Assembly: GCF_022662535.1 (NCBI RefSeq)
Contig: NZ_JAKQYM010000008.1
Coordinates: forward strand, 62,001-126,000
Length of the DNA stretch: 64,000 nucleotides
Source: Polaribacter marinus
Lineage (GTDB): Bacteria > Bacteroidota > Bacteroidia > Flavobacteriales > Flavobacteriaceae
Direction of reading: 5' to 3'
Part shown: one piece after another, positions 28,217-36,818 of the stretch
Numbering within the stretch: position 1 is the first letter of the stretch
Layout of the letters: each line of letters starts with the position of its first letter
The notes under the pieces: generated by a model
Database searches by the model: none
The model's input: only the letters and a program-made list of their open reading frames with translations
What the model was told of the DNA's origin: nothing
Made by a program: the position numbers and the translations under genes

Positions 28217-28250
28217 GCCATTCCGTTAACAAAATATTACATTTTAAATC

Positions 28251-28281
28251 TTGCTATAAGAATTCAATGGTTGTAATTTTG
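28251..28281 (+). promoter_or_regulatory. Promoter (-33 TTG and -7 TAATTTTG) for the outer-membrane protein gene
   Basis: TTG at 28251-28253 and TAATTTTG at 28274-28281 with a 20-bp spacer fit the Bacteroidota consensus TTG-N17-23-TAnnTTTG. Transcription would start near 28288, giving a leader of about 25 nt before ATG 28313. Confidence 0.7.
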
Positions 28282-28312
28282 ACCATTATTAAACTTAAAA
28301 ACAGAAAAGATT

Positions 28313-28759
28313 ATGAAGAAACTATTATTAGTATTTGGTTTGGTATTTACGGCAAGTTTGTCTATCAATGCTCAAGACATTTCTGATCATGCCATTGGTT
28401 TACGATTTGGAGGAGGAAATGGAGTTGGAGGAGAAATTACTTACCAAAAACCTTTAGGCAAAAACAATCGTTTAGAAATTGATTTAGGTTTGGCTAATGA
28501 GTTTACTAATTTTAAAGCCACCGGTTTGTATCAATGGGTATGGAATTTAGAAGAGCAATTTAATTGGTATGCTGGAGTTGGAGGAGGAATTCTTTCTGCC
28601 AACGGAACAGGAATTTACGGCTCTGGAGTGGTAGGAATAGAATACAATTTTGATGCACCTATTTTAGTTTCTATAGACTATAGACCCGAAATTGGTATTG
28701 CAGGAGGGTTAGATGGATTAAACTCTAATATTGCCTTATCTGTAAGATATCAATTTTAA
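28313..28759 (+). CDS. Small outer-membrane beta-barrel protein
   Basis: A 148-residue protein with a signal peptide (KLLLVFGLVFTASLSINA, cleavage before QD). The mature part alternates polar and aromatic residues in short strands (GIGLRFGGGNGVGGEITYQ-type, YQWVWNLEEQFNWYAGVGGG) and ends with a strand terminating in Phe (ALSVRYQF), the usual signal for the outer-membrane assembly machine. About eight strands fit an OmpW/OmpX-size barrel. It has its own promoter and terminator, so it is monocistronic. Ligand unknown. Confidence 0.8.
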   Translation: MKKLLLVFGLVFTASLSINAQDISDHAIGLRFGGGNGVGGEITYQKPLGKNNRLEIDLGLANEFTNFKATGLYQWVWNLEEQFNWYAGVGGGILSANGTGIYGSGVVGIEYNFDAPILVSIDYRPEIGIAGGLDGLNSNIALSVRYQF

Positions 28760-28776
28760 TACACTTTAGTACATAT

Positions 28777-28818
28777 AAAAAATCCTCTAAATTAACTTTT
28801 AGAGGATTTTCTTTTTTT
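28777..28818 (+). terminator. Rho-independent terminator
   Basis: AAAATCCTCTAAA (from 28779) pairs with TTTAGAGGATTTT (to 28810) around a short loop, followed by a T-rich tract. It ends the beta-barrel gene. Confidence 0.85.
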
Positions 28819-28876
28819 ACTTGTTTTTGCTAAGTTTTATTAGGTTTTGATCTTGGAATACGTATATGATTATTGA

Positions 28877-28958
28877 CCTGTGTAAGTAACTAAAAAGCAA
28901 ATAGAAAATTTAGAAGATTTTTTGTAAGCAAGCTAAAACTAGTCATTACTTATACAGG
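28877..28958. repeat. Inverted repeat (13-bp arms) in the intergenic gap
   Basis: CCTGTGTAAGTAA (28877-28889) is inverted as TTACTTATACAGG (28946-28958), one mismatch that is a G-U pair in RNA; the homology extends inward with a 2-nt bulge to CTA/TAG. The loop is about 56 nt. The element lies just downstream of the minus-strand gene at 28966, so it may be a transcript-end hairpin, or a remnant element. Confidence 0.5.
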
Positions 28959-28965
28959 GCTTCAG

Positions 28966-29373
28966 CTAGTTTTTTTTATTTTTCTTTTCTTTCACTGGTA
29001 TACCTTGTCTTACTCTCTCTTTTTTTTTCTCAAGTATTTCAATAACACCTTCTATACCCTTCTGTTTCTTTAGTTTACTTAAATATTTTACATACGCTTT
29101 AAAAACTTCCTCTTGTGTTTTCAGTTTAGACAAATCTTGTTTTGCAAAACTATTCTGAATTTCAATTGCTTTTAAATTGAGATATTCTAATTCCAGTTTA
29201 TTTATTTGGTCAATCAATGGGTCATTTCCAGGGTTTGGTAATGGTCTACTTGCTGGGTTCTTTCTTATGATAATATCAATTCCTTTTATTGAGTCATTTC
29301 CACCAATTTTGTTTTGTGAAAATCCAATTGTAGCTATTAAAATTAGTGTTAATAGTAAAGTTGCTTTTTTCAT
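28966..29373 (-). CDS. Small secreted Lys-rich protein of unknown function
   Basis: A 135-residue protein with a signal peptide (LLLTLILIATIGFS, mature from QNK). The mature part begins with a Pro-rich stretch (NPASRPLPNPGNDP) followed by a long, charged, mainly helical region (LELEYLNLKAIEIQNSF and onward) that could form a coiled coil, and ends with a run of Lys and Asn. No known domain. It lies between terminator-like hairpins and a long intergenic repeat region. Confidence 0.68.
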   Translation of the reverse strand: MKKATLLLTLILIATIGFSQNKIGGNDSIKGIDIIIRKNPASRPLPNPGNDPLIDQINKLELEYLNLKAIEIQNSFAKQDLSKLKTQEEVFKAYVKYLSKLKKQKGIEGVIEILEKKKERVRQGIPVKEKKNKKN

Positions 29374-30118
29374 AATATTTATTTTTTCGATTACTCTTTA
29401 TAGTTATTCAATTTTAATGCCAAGTTCGGTTTTTTGTTTGTGCTTGTTATATAATCATCAATTTTTATTTTATACTCTAAAATTAAACGGATCAAAGAAT
29501 ATTTTATAAGGAAGTACAATTTATAAAAAAATGGATTATGAATTATGGTTTCTTCTGAATTTTAATGAAATAGGTCAATAATTTCTAAGTTTTTTCTTCT
29601 GCGAGTTGAATCCTGTTTTTTGTTCCTTTGTTTTTTCCGTCCCAAAAAGCGATGAGTGTTATTTTGAGTTTTGAGTGTTGAGTGTTGAGTTTTTAGCTAT
29701 TAGTTATTGAGATTCCTCGTCACTCATTCTTCGCTCTGTCGGAATGACGTTGGTTGGGTGTTGAGTGTTGAATGTTGAGTTTTTAGTTGTTGGTTGGGAT
29801 TCCTCGTCGTTCGTTCCTCTCTCTGTCGGAATGACGTTGATTGGGGTTTTAATTTTGAGAGTTAAGCTGTTGGTGGAGATTCCTCGTCGTTCATTCTTCA
29901 CTCTGTCGGAATGACATTGGGTGGGTGTTTTTTTCTTTGTTCTTCTTGATAAACAACAGGGTTAATTCTGGCTATAATTTGTTATTTATGAACCGCAACA
30001 TACATTTTGTTGTTTAGCATACACAACAAGTTTTCCATCATTTTTTTAGAGATAAAAGCAACACTTTTTTCATTTAAAAATTATAAAACTCTAACTACCC
30101 AATACTCGCTGTAAGCCA
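29374..30118. other. 745-bp intergenic region with repeats and no convincing gene
   Basis: The only open frame of note (minus strand, 29704-29901) is built entirely from the repeat units and is not believed. The region contains three copies of a 42-bp repeat (listed separately) and two blocks of TTGAGTGTTGAGT-type units (29668-29700 and 29759-29789). The remainder is AT-rich without recognisable RNA structure. Confidence 0.7.
29711..29919. repeat. Three direct copies of a 42-bp GATTCCTCGTC...GGAATGAC repeat
   Basis: Copies at 29711-29752, 29798-29839 and 29878-29919 share GATTCCTCGTC at one end and CTCTGTCGGAATGAC at the other, with ATTCC/GGAAT ends in inverted orientation. The spacing is 80-87 bp, and two spacers carry GAGTGTTGAGTTTTTAG-like sequence. 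Interspersed elements of this look are frequent in flavobacterial genomes (from memory). Confidence 0.88.
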
Positions 30119-30643
30119 CTACTCTTTCTTTTTTACAGGATAGCTTTGCAAAATTTTACGAATCACTTCATTAAAATAAAGAGTTCTTTCTTCTGGAGTT
30201 CGTTTTTCTTTGATGGTTGATTTTAAGATTGCTTGCCAAAACAGTTCATTGGTTTTCGCATCAACAAATTCTACCGTTAGTTCTTCATCTATTTTTTTAC
30301 CCCCAATAGGAATTCCACCAGAGACTCCAAAACCTCCATTTCTTCCCCCGCTTCCCAAACCAATAGCAATTGTATTGGTAACTTTAGGTTGCGATAATTT
30401 TGTTTTAAAGTTGATGTAAAAATCAGGGGTTTCTTCTTGTTTAAACCCCAATTGATTCATTTGAGCAATTAAAGCATCCACACCTCTTTTTACATCTAAC
30501 TCATTTAAACCAGCTCCTACATCTTCGTAAAAATTATAGGTCTTAAATTGAGTGAAATTGGTTTTCGCATCGTAATCTGTAATCACCTTAGAAGCTGAAC
30601 ATCCCATTAATAAAAGTAAAAAGAAGTATTGTGCCTTTTTCAT
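30119..30643 (-). CDS. DUF4136 domain-containing lipoprotein
   Basis: A 174-residue lipoprotein: the lipobox LLMGCS gives Cys15 as the lipidated residue. The mature part matches the DUF4136 pattern: a start with DYDAKTNFTQFKTYNFY, a central Gly-rich stretch (GLGSGGRNGGFGVSGG), then LTVEFVDAKTNELFWQA and a C-terminal helix. It is probably anchored in the outer membrane facing the periplasm. The biochemical role of the family is unknown. It lies 12 bp after the M28 peptidase stop, so the two are cotranscribed. Confidence 0.85.
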   Translation of the reverse strand: MKKAQYFFLLLLMGCSASKVITDYDAKTNFTQFKTYNFYEDVGAGLNELDVKRGVDALIAQMNQLGFKQEETPDFYINFKTKLSQPKVTNTIAIGLGSGGRNGGFGVSGGIPIGGKKIDEELTVEFVDAKTNELFWQAILKSTIKEKRTPEERTLYFNEVIRKILQSYPVKKKE

Positions 30644-30655
30644 CTTAACAAACGA

Positions 30656-31612
30656 TTATTTTCTATCTTTTATAACAACTCTTGTTGGTGTATCTTTTCC
30701 GCTGATAATACTTTCAGTTCCTTTTGCAACTGCTTTAATGGTTTCTGTTACGACAGCTACATCTAATGTTTCTGCTTCATCAGAAGCTTTGTGATAATCT
30801 TTATCTACATCAATAGGAGTTGTAGAAAAAGTATGAGAAGGCACTCCTAAACGCGCCAAAGAAGCATTATCAGATCTAAAAAACAAGTTGAATTTTTTGT
30901 AAGGATCTGGATGTAAGGTATACCCAGTACCTTCTAGATTTTTTTGAACAATTTTCCCAAAATCAGAACGATCGAAACCAGTTAACCAAGCCGTATTAGG
31001 TCCAAAGCTAGGTACTTTACCAATCATCTCTAAATTGATACCCGCTACAAATTTAGAAGCATCAATTCCTTTTCCAAAATGTGTAGAACCAATTAGCCCC
31101 ATTTCTTCTCCCGTAAAAGCAATAAATACGATTGTTCTTTCATTATCTCCTTTATTTTTAAAATATTCAGCCAAAGCTAAAACACCCGTTACACCAGAAG
31201 CATCATCATTTGCACCATTGTAAATACTATCTAATTCTCCTTCTTTTTTTCTAATTCCTAAATGATCGTAATGCGCAGAAATAATTACATATTCATCTTT
31301 TTTACTTTTGCCTTCTAATACCCCAACAATATTACTTGTTGTAATCTCTTCTTTAGTTCTTCTGTTTGTAAACGTAAACGTTTGTCTATAATCGCTAAGC
31401 GTATCATAGGTTTTTAGCCCAATTCTTTTGAACTCATTTTCTATATATTTTGCTGCTTTTTCTATTCCAGGAGTTCCTGTCATTCTTCCTTCCATATCAT
31501 CCGAAGCTAATGTATATAGATGTTTTTTAACCGTTTCGGCTACAATTTTAGGTTCTTTACACGAAAAAAGAACTGCAAAAAATAAGATGTAAATAAGGTT
31601 GATTTTTTTCAT
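30656..31612 (-). CDS. M28 family zinc aminopeptidase, lipoprotein
   Basis: A 318-residue lipoprotein (lipobox VLFSC, Cys18) with a single M28 peptidase domain. Metal ligands are visible in order: ISAHYDHLG (His, Asp), NGANDDASG (bridging Asp), FTGEEMGLIGS (catalytic Glu followed by a ligand Glu), and the late His in PSHTFSTTP. M28 enzymes remove N-terminal residues from peptides. Together with the DUF4136 lipoprotein it forms a two-gene unit divergent from kdsA. Confidence 0.9.
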   Translation of the reverse strand: MKKINLIYILFFAVLFSCKEPKIVAETVKKHLYTLASDDMEGRMTGTPGIEKAAKYIENEFKRIGLKTYDTLSDYRQTFTFTNRRTKEEITTSNIVGVLEGKSKKDEYVIISAHYDHLGIRKKEGELDSIYNGANDDASGVTGVLALAEYFKNKGDNERTIVFIAFTGEEMGLIGSTHFGKGIDASKFVAGINLEMIGKVPSFGPNTAWLTGFDRSDFGKIVQKNLEGTGYTLHPDPYKKFNLFFRSDNASLARLGVPSHTFSTTPIDVDKDYHKASDEAETLDVAVVTETIKAVAKGTESIISGKDTPTRVVIKDRK

Positions 31613-31665
31613 TATGTTGGTTTTAAGTTGTTAAATATAACCATTCATCAGCAATAATTATTTTG

Positions 31666-31673
31666 TACTTTTG
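31666..31673 (+). promoter_or_regulatory. -7 promoter element for kdsA
   Basis: TACTTTTG is an exact TAnnTTTG match, 15 bp before ATG 31689. It overlaps the in-frame TTG at 31671, which therefore cannot be the start. Confidence 0.65.
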
Positions 31674-31688
31674 TTAAAATTTTTAAAA

Positions 31689-32507
31689 ATGACTTTATCT
31701 AGTATTCCTAACATAAAACATACAAATTCTAACAACTTTTTTTTACTAGCTGGCCCTTGTGCTATAGAAGGTGAAGAAATGGCTTTAAGAATTGCTGAAA
31801 AAGTAATCTCTATCACTGATAAATTAGAAATTCCTTATATTTTTAAAGGAAGCTTTAAAAAAGCTAACAGAAGTAGGATTGATAGTTTTACAGGAATTGG
31901 AGATGAAAAAGCCTTAAAAATTTTACGTAAAGTTTCGGAAACTTTTGGTGTCCCCACAGTAACCGACATACACGAAGTTTCTGACGCTATAAAAGCAGCC
32001 GAATATGTAGATGTATTACAAATTCCTGCTTTTTTAGTTCGTCAAACAGATTTAGTTGTAGCTGCTGCTAAAACGGGTAAGGTTGTTAACTTAAAGAAAG
32101 GGCAATTTATGAGTCCTTCTGCCATGAAACATGCCGTACAAAAAGTAAAAGATGCAGGTTCTGATAAAGCATGGATTACAGATAGAGGAACTATGTTTGG
32201 ATATCAAGACATGATTGTAGATTTTAGAGGGATTCCTGAAATGCGAGAATTTGCACCTACGATTTTAGATGTAACACACTCGTTACAACAACCCAACCAA
32301 ACCGTTGGTGTTACAGGAGGAAGACCCGAGATGATAGAAACTATTGCTAGAGCAGGTGTTGTTAATAATGTAGATGGATTGTTTATTGAAACCCATTTTG
32401 ATCCTGCAAACGCAAAATCTGACGGTGCAAACATGTTAGATTTAAACAATTTAGAAAGCTTACTAAGCAATTTAGTTGCCATTAGAAAAACTATCAATAA
32501 TTTATAA
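31689..32507 (+). CDS. kdsA: 3-deoxy-8-phosphooctulonate synthase (KDO-8-phosphate synthase)
   Basis: A 272-residue enzyme condensing phosphoenolpyruvate with arabinose 5-phosphate to KDO-8-phosphate, a precursor of the lipopolysaccharide core. Family motifs: LLAGPCAIEGEEMA near the start, FKGSFKKANRSR, LQIPAFLVRQTDL, NLKKGQFMSP, TDRGTMFGYQDMIVDFRG, and VTHSLQQPN. Length matches KdsA. The absence of a regulatory domain and the KANRSR loop separate it from AroG-type enzymes. Start set at ATG 31689 because the promoter overlaps the upstream TTG. Confidence 0.94.
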   Translation: MTLSSIPNIKHTNSNNFFLLAGPCAIEGEEMALRIAEKVISITDKLEIPYIFKGSFKKANRSRIDSFTGIGDEKALKILRKVSETFGVPTVTDIHEVSDAIKAAEYVDVLQIPAFLVRQTDLVVAAAKTGKVVNLKKGQFMSPSAMKHAVQKVKDAGSDKAWITDRGTMFGYQDMIVDFRGIPEMREFAPTILDVTHSLQQPNQTVGVTGGRPEMIETIARAGVVNNVDGLFIETHFDPANAKSDGANMLDLNNLESLLSNLVAIRKTINNL

Positions 32508-32523
32508 ACCGGATTAAAACTTG

Positions 32524-32895
32524 TTATTTTCTTTTATAGAATCCTTTGTCTTTAAGTTGGTGGGCTTCTTCTAAAACCGATAGTAGTATTTCTTCACGAA
32601 TATCTTCTAATTTAAAATAGCGCAAAGATTTTACCACCTTTCTATTTTCAGAAATCAAGAGTTCATTATATTTTGTTAGGTGTGCAGACACCCAAAAAAC
32701 AACATCGACATAACCTTTCTTTTTAGAAGGGTTTAAATAACAAAAAGGCTTACTATCTAAATAATAAAAAGGAATTTTCCATTTAAACTGTAAATCTACT
32801 TCAGGGAACCTATTTTCAATTAAAATCTGCAAATGCATTAAAATAGATTTAAAAGGTTCTGGTTGATTTAGAATGTATTCTTCTGCTGGTTTCAT
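32524..32895 (-). CDS. DUF1801 domain-containing protein
   Basis: A 123-residue cytoplasmic protein of the YdhG/DUF1801 fold: it starts with an EEYILNQPEPFKSIL helix, then FKWKIPFYYLDSKPFCYLNP, a strand with VDVVFWVSAHLTKY, and a C-terminal EEAHQLKDKGFYKRK segment. This matches the family length. The fold is a small alpha/beta domain of unknown biochemical role. It converges on kdsA (17 bp apart) and diverges from the membrane protein at 32928 with 32 bp between starts. Confidence 0.85.
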   Translation of the reverse strand: MKPAEEYILNQPEPFKSILMHLQILIENRFPEVDLQFKWKIPFYYLDSKPFCYLNPSKKKGYVDVVFWVSAHLTKYNELLISENRKVVKSLRYFKLEDIREEILLSVLEEAHQLKDKGFYKRK

Positions 32896-32927
32896 TTTTT
32901 TGTATATTAGCGAAAGTTATATCATAT

Positions 32928-33491
32928 ATGAACAAGCACGATAATTTTTCGGTAAATTTTTCTTTAAAAGGTTTTACAAGTATTTTAATAGGCATCTACT
33001 TTTTTTCTGCAGGTTATTTGATTAAAAACCTGTTAGATGGTTTTTTAATTGACGACCATCCGATGGGGATGCTGTCTGCCGAAATTATAGAATATCTAAT
33101 TATTAGCATTGCCTTTTTAGTTTTTTTGTTTTCTTCTTTAGCCCTGTATTTTAGCGGAAAAAGAAGTGCCAAAAGATTTCAATTTAAACTTTGGAATGGC
33201 AAAACCAAAGCCGCCTTTTGGAAATATATGGTTGGAATACTACTTATTTTTATTATACTGCTTGTTTTAATGCAACAAGGTTATATAGATTATATGACTC
33301 CTACTTTTCTTATTCTTTATGCTTTTTTATTGTTTCTTTTTAAAAATAGAGAACGTAAAAATCTTTTAATTTTATCTGGTTTATGCTTGCTTTTGGCAAT
33401 TATGTGTATTTTGATTCCGACTTATTGGTCTTCTTCTTTATCGATCTTAGGAATTGCACACGTGACCTATGGAGTTGCTGTAAGAAATTAA
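32928..33491 (+). CDS. Membrane protein of unknown function
   Basis: A 187-residue protein with about five hydrophobic segments: roughly residues 17-32, 45-70, 96-115, 120-137 and 145-165. No charged catalytic motif and no recognised domain. The 4-bp overlap with the convergent DUF3820 gene fixes its 3' end. A TATATTAG sequence at about 32908 may serve as a -7 element. Confidence 0.65.
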   Translation: MNKHDNFSVNFSLKGFTSILIGIYFFSAGYLIKNLLDGFLIDDHPMGMLSAEIIEYLIISIAFLVFLFSSLALYFSGKRSAKRFQFKLWNGKTKAAFWKYMVGILLIFIILLVLMQQGYIDYMTPTFLILYAFLLFLFKNRERKNLLILSGLCLLLAIMCILIPTYWSSSLSILGIAHVTYGVAVRN

Positions 33492-33709
33492 TACCTCTTC
33501 TTAATTTCTCTAATCAAATCTTCTAAACCATTTAGTTTTAGTTCATATACTAGTTCCATTTGCTTCCCTAATTTACCATTAGGAAAGCCTTTTCTTTTGT
33601 ACCAAACAATATAATGTTCTGGCAAATCAATTAAAAAAGAACCTTTGTACTTGCCAAAAGGCATCCTCATTTTAGATACATCTATTAAAAATTGTTTGTC
33701 TTCTGTCAT
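33488..33709 (-). CDS. DUF3820 family protein
   Basis: A 73-residue protein carrying the typical DUF3820 core MPFGKYKGSFLIDLPEHYIV (about residues 16-35) and GFPNGKLGKQME (about 42-53). Members are small cytoplasmic proteins, possibly nuclease-associated, without an established role. Its ATG follows one base-pair step after the stop of the dehydrogenase gene region (33710), so the gene order on the minus strand is dehydrogenase then this gene, probably cotranscribed. Confidence 0.85.
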   Translation of the reverse strand: MTEDKQFLIDVSKMRMPFGKYKGSFLIDLPEHYIVWYKRKGFPNGKLGKQMELVYELKLNGLEDLIREIKKRY

Positions 33710-34915
33710 TTATTCTTTACCATCTACATAGTCTTGTAAATAAGAAAAACGTTCCGTTAACTTTCCGTTCTCGGTCATTTTTGCTCTTGCCAAAACTCCA
33801 TCTTTATCATGATTAAAAAAAGCAGGAATTACATTTTCTAAAAACATTTCTCCAAAACCTTCACTTGCGTCTTTAGGTAACTCGCAAGGTAAATTGTCTA
33901 CCGCCATTACCACAATAGCCTCTTTGTCTTTAAAGTTTACCTCTGATTCTGTTTGAGGATTGTAACCATAAATAGGATCTGCAATGGTTGAAGCCCTTAT
34001 AGTTGAAGCTACAGGACCATCTACATCACAAGAAATATCAGCCACGAATTTTATATTGAAATCTGCTGATTTTGCATCTTCTCTCGTAAATAAATAAGGA
34101 GCACCATTTCCATAAAAATGTCCTGCAATAAAATAATCGGTAACATTAGCCAAAGGCATAAAGTTAGACACATAATCTTCTGGATGATTGTAAAAATCTT
34201 GGTTATTAATTACAAGACCATCTTTCCGTTTGTTATAGTCTAAAACATCTGCCAAACAATATACAGATTCTGCATACTGTTTCTTTAAATAATCCTCTAC
34301 AGAAACCTGTTTTATACTCATAGCATCTAACATTTCTTTGGCACCAAAAGCCACTTTTCCGTTTCCGGTTAAAAGAATTTTAATAGGATCTAATTTAATA
34401 TTCTTTAAATTTTGAATTAACTCTTGCTGACTTTCTAAGTTTTCTGCTTTGGGTAAATTAAATGTATTTTTTGTTAAGCCAATAGCTCTAAATCCATTAT
34501 AAGCCCCTACAATTCCTGCGTAGCGTCCAAATCCAATTAATCTAGCTCCATTTTCTTTGATGATGGTTTCATGATCAAACAACTCTATCTTTTTATCTAA
34601 AATAGCCAATAGCAATTTTCTGTTATAAGGTTGTTTTTTGATTGTATGGCTAAAGAAAAAATACTTTTTATTAGGAATTAAAGCATCCATAGGCACTTCT
34701 TTTACGCCTAATAGCACATCGCAATCCGTCATACTATTCGATACCTCTAGCCCCGCTTCTTTATAAGCTTCATCAGAAAAAACTCTAATATTAGAAGATT
34801 CTACTTTTAGAATAGCTTGTGGGAATTTATTTTTAAACTCTTTTAATTTTATAGGAGAAAAAACCACTCTTCTATCCGGTGGATTTTTACGTTCTTTAAT
34901 AATGCCAAACTTCAT
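33710..34915 (-). CDS. Saccharopine/alanine-dehydrogenase-like NAD(P)-dependent oxidoreductase
   Basis: A 401-residue enzyme of the AlaDH/PNT and lysine-forming saccharopine dehydrogenase group. The N-terminus FGIIKERKNPPDRRVVFSP carries the substrate-binding Arg pattern; the central part has the catalytic-His-type segment YFFFSHTIKKQPYNRKLL, and the Rossmann loop ILLTGNGKVAFGA lies near residue 180. DISCDVDGPVAST is typical of the saccharopine branch. It may act in lysine metabolism; exact substrate uncertain. Confidence 0.78.
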   Translation of the reverse strand: MKFGIIKERKNPPDRRVVFSPIKLKEFKNKFPQAILKVESSNIRVFSDEAYKEAGLEVSNSMTDCDVLLGVKEVPMDALIPNKKYFFFSHTIKKQPYNRKLLLAILDKKIELFDHETIIKENGARLIGFGRYAGIVGAYNGFRAIGLTKNTFNLPKAENLESQQELIQNLKNIKLDPIKILLTGNGKVAFGAKEMLDAMSIKQVSVEDYLKKQYAESVYCLADVLDYNKRKDGLVINNQDFYNHPEDYVSNFMPLANVTDYFIAGHFYGNGAPYLFTREDAKSADFNIKFVADISCDVDGPVASTIRASTIADPIYGYNPQTESEVNFKDKEAIVVMAVDNLPCELPKDASEGFGEMFLENVIPAFFNHDKDGVLARAKMTENGKLTERFSYLQDYVDGKE

Positions 34916-35016
34916 GTTTTTGTATTTTATAAGATTCTGATATCGGGTCAGAATAAATGGTATAATATTTGCTCGAAGATATTAGAATTTATAATGATAA
35001 GCAACTGTATTTTTTA

Positions 35017-35024
35017 TACTTTTG
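35017..35024 (+). promoter_or_regulatory. -7 promoter element for ssrA
   Basis: TACTTTTG matches TAnnTTTG exactly. It lies about 120 bp before the mature tmRNA 5' end, so a precursor leader would have to be removed, presumably by RNase P. The 35025-35146 stretch contains no open frame of note. Confidence 0.5.
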
Positions 35025-35146
35025 CAATCCACTATTATTTTTATAAAAAGTGTATCATTGACATTATAAAATGAATTTTTGATGAGTTGCTGAAATAAAT
35101 TCAGCATCAATTCAATTACGCTAAACAAGTTTAGCTATTTCATTGA

Positions 35147-35537
35147 GGGGACGACTGGTTTTGACAGCAAGGACAGTGAATTTGTAAGCATACCGAGTTA
35201 TGAAATAACACTCGTAAAACCTAATTTCAACTTTTTAAACGGCGAAGATAACTACGCTTTAGCTGCATAATCCGAATTACAGTAGGATTGGCCTCGGCAC
35301 ACTAGGTGTGCAAGCTTTATGTCCACGAAAAGCCTTGATTTACGGCGTTTCACTTTTGGGCATCGTAAAAGTAAATATAGAAAGCCTGGAACTTTGACAG
35401 GTTTTTGAAACTAAAGAAGTTAAGCTAAAAGCAGATTGTTCTTAATCAACTTTTAGTCGAAAATTAAGAAAGAACTAAGTATGTAGAAAGCATTTTGGCT
35501 GCTTGTTTGGACCCGAGTTCGATTCTCGGCGTCTCCA
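35147..35537 (+). ncRNA. ssrA: Transfer-messenger RNA (tmRNA)
   Basis: The 5' end GGGGACGACTGGTTTTGACAG is the classic tmRNA start, and the 3' end has a T-arm GTTCGATTC followed by CGTCTCC that pairs with GGGGACG to make the acceptor stem (one G-U). CCA is not encoded. The tag frame at 35241-35270 reads GEDNYALAA then TAA, of the Bacteroidota type. tmRNA with SmpB frees stalled ribosomes and tags the nascent chain for proteolysis. About 391 nt, the normal size. Confidence 0.96.
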
Positions 35538-35545
35538 CTTTATAA

Positions 35546-35586
35546 AACCTCAACTTATTGCCTGTCAATTTGTTGAGGTTTTTATT
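35546..35586 (+). terminator. Rho-independent terminator after ssrA
   Basis: AACCTCAAC (35546-35554) pairs with GTTGAGGTT (35572-35580), followed by TTTTTATTTAT. The loop is 17 nt. The 260 bp from here to the glutaminase start are AT-rich with nothing recognisable. Confidence 0.85.
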
Positions 35587-35846
35587 TATCTATATCTCAA
35601 AAAAAGTTTTTTTTAGATTCGATTTTTAACGAATTAAAACAAAAAAACAAAAGACCTTACATTTTCTATTAAGCAAGCCCTACTCAAAAACATTTTCATA
35701 AAAAGAGCTACAAAAAATGCAATTAAATTATACAACCAAGAGAAATTACATTTATATTTAGACTTCAAAATAGTGAATATTATATTTCACTTAGCAACTT
35801 CAAATCAATTTTAACTAGAATCAACACTTTAGAGCTAGACGATACC

Positions 35847-36770
35847 ATGAACAAAGTGAACTTTAAAGAAATCATCCAAGAGACCTACCAAAAAGTTAAA
35901 AATATAGATGATAACGGCCAATTGGCATCTTATATTCCTGAGTTAGCCAATGTTAATTCAGATAATTTTGGAATACACATATCAACCATTGACCAGATCA
36001 ACTTTGGACAAGGAAATTGCTATGATAAATTCTCAATTCAAAGTATATCAAAAGTACTTTCGCTATGCTTAGCCTATCGGATTCTTGGTGAAAAAATATG
36101 GGATAGAATTGGTGTTGAACCTTCAGGAACCGCGTTTAACTCTCTAGTGCAACTAGAGGTTGACAATGGAATTCCTAGAAATCCATTTATAAATGCAGGA
36201 GCAATTGTTATTTCAGATATTCTTCTAAGTAACTTAAAAAATCCAAAAGAAGATTTTTTAGCTTTTGTTAGAAACATTTCTAACAATTCCGAAATAAATT
36301 ATTCTCGTAAAATAGCAGAATCTGAAAAAAGCATAGGATTTAGAAATGTAGCCTTATGTAATTTTATTAAATCTTTTGGAAATATTGATAATGAACCATC
36401 AAAAGTTCTTGATTTCTATTTTGATCTTTGCTCTCTTGAAATGAACTGTAAAGAGCTTTCTGAATTATTCTTATTTTTGGCAAATAATGGGAACACCATA
36501 AAAAATCCCAATTCAATATTAACAAAAAGCCAATCTAAAAGAGTAAATGCCTTATTGCAGACTTGTGGCTTTTACGACGAATCTGGAGAATTTGCTTTTA
36601 AAGTAGGACTTCCTGGAAAAAGTGGAGTTGGTGGAGGAATTATTGCAATACATCCAAATCAATATGTGATTGCTGTTTGGAGCCCAAAATTGAATAAAAA
36701 AGGAAACTCATATAAAGGAGTAAAATTTCTTGAAGAATTTACAACAAAAACTCAATTATCTATATTTTAG
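35847..36770 (+). CDS. glsA: Glutaminase A
   Basis: A 307-residue serine-dependent beta-lactamase-fold glutaminase converting L-glutamine to glutamate and ammonia. The catalytic SxxK motif reads FSIQSISKV, with Ser66 and Lys69 at the positions seen in E. coli enzymes. Further family motifs: NPFINAGAIV near residue 110, EKSIGFRN near 160, and GLPGKSGVGGGIIA near 262. Length is normal. No signal peptide, so cytoplasmic. It precedes the sigma/peptidase/SusCD block and would fit amino-acid use, although it may be an independent unit. Confidence 0.93.
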   Translation: MNKVNFKEIIQETYQKVKNIDDNGQLASYIPELANVNSDNFGIHISTIDQINFGQGNCYDKFSIQSISKVLSLCLAYRILGEKIWDRIGVEPSGTAFNSLVQLEVDNGIPRNPFINAGAIVISDILLSNLKNPKEDFLAFVRNISNNSEINYSRKIAESEKSIGFRNVALCNFIKSFGNIDNEPSKVLDFYFDLCSLEMNCKELSELFLFLANNGNTIKNPNSILTKSQSKRVNALLQTCGFYDESGEFAFKVGLPGKSGVGGGIIAIHPNQYVIAVWSPKLNKKGNSYKGVKFLEEFTTKTQLSIF

Positions 36771-36818
36771 GTAAAAATGGTATACAATAAAAATTGATGT
36801 TTAAAAAAACAAATAAGT

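Noticed and set aside
29704..29901. A 65-codon open frame on the minus strand
   Set aside because: It is made of the 42-bp intergenic repeats and repeats its own sequence (NVIPTER twice); no start context or conservation.
29711..29919. CRISPR array
   Set aside because: Only three units, repeat longer than its conserved ends, spacers partly repetitive, and no cas gene in the window.
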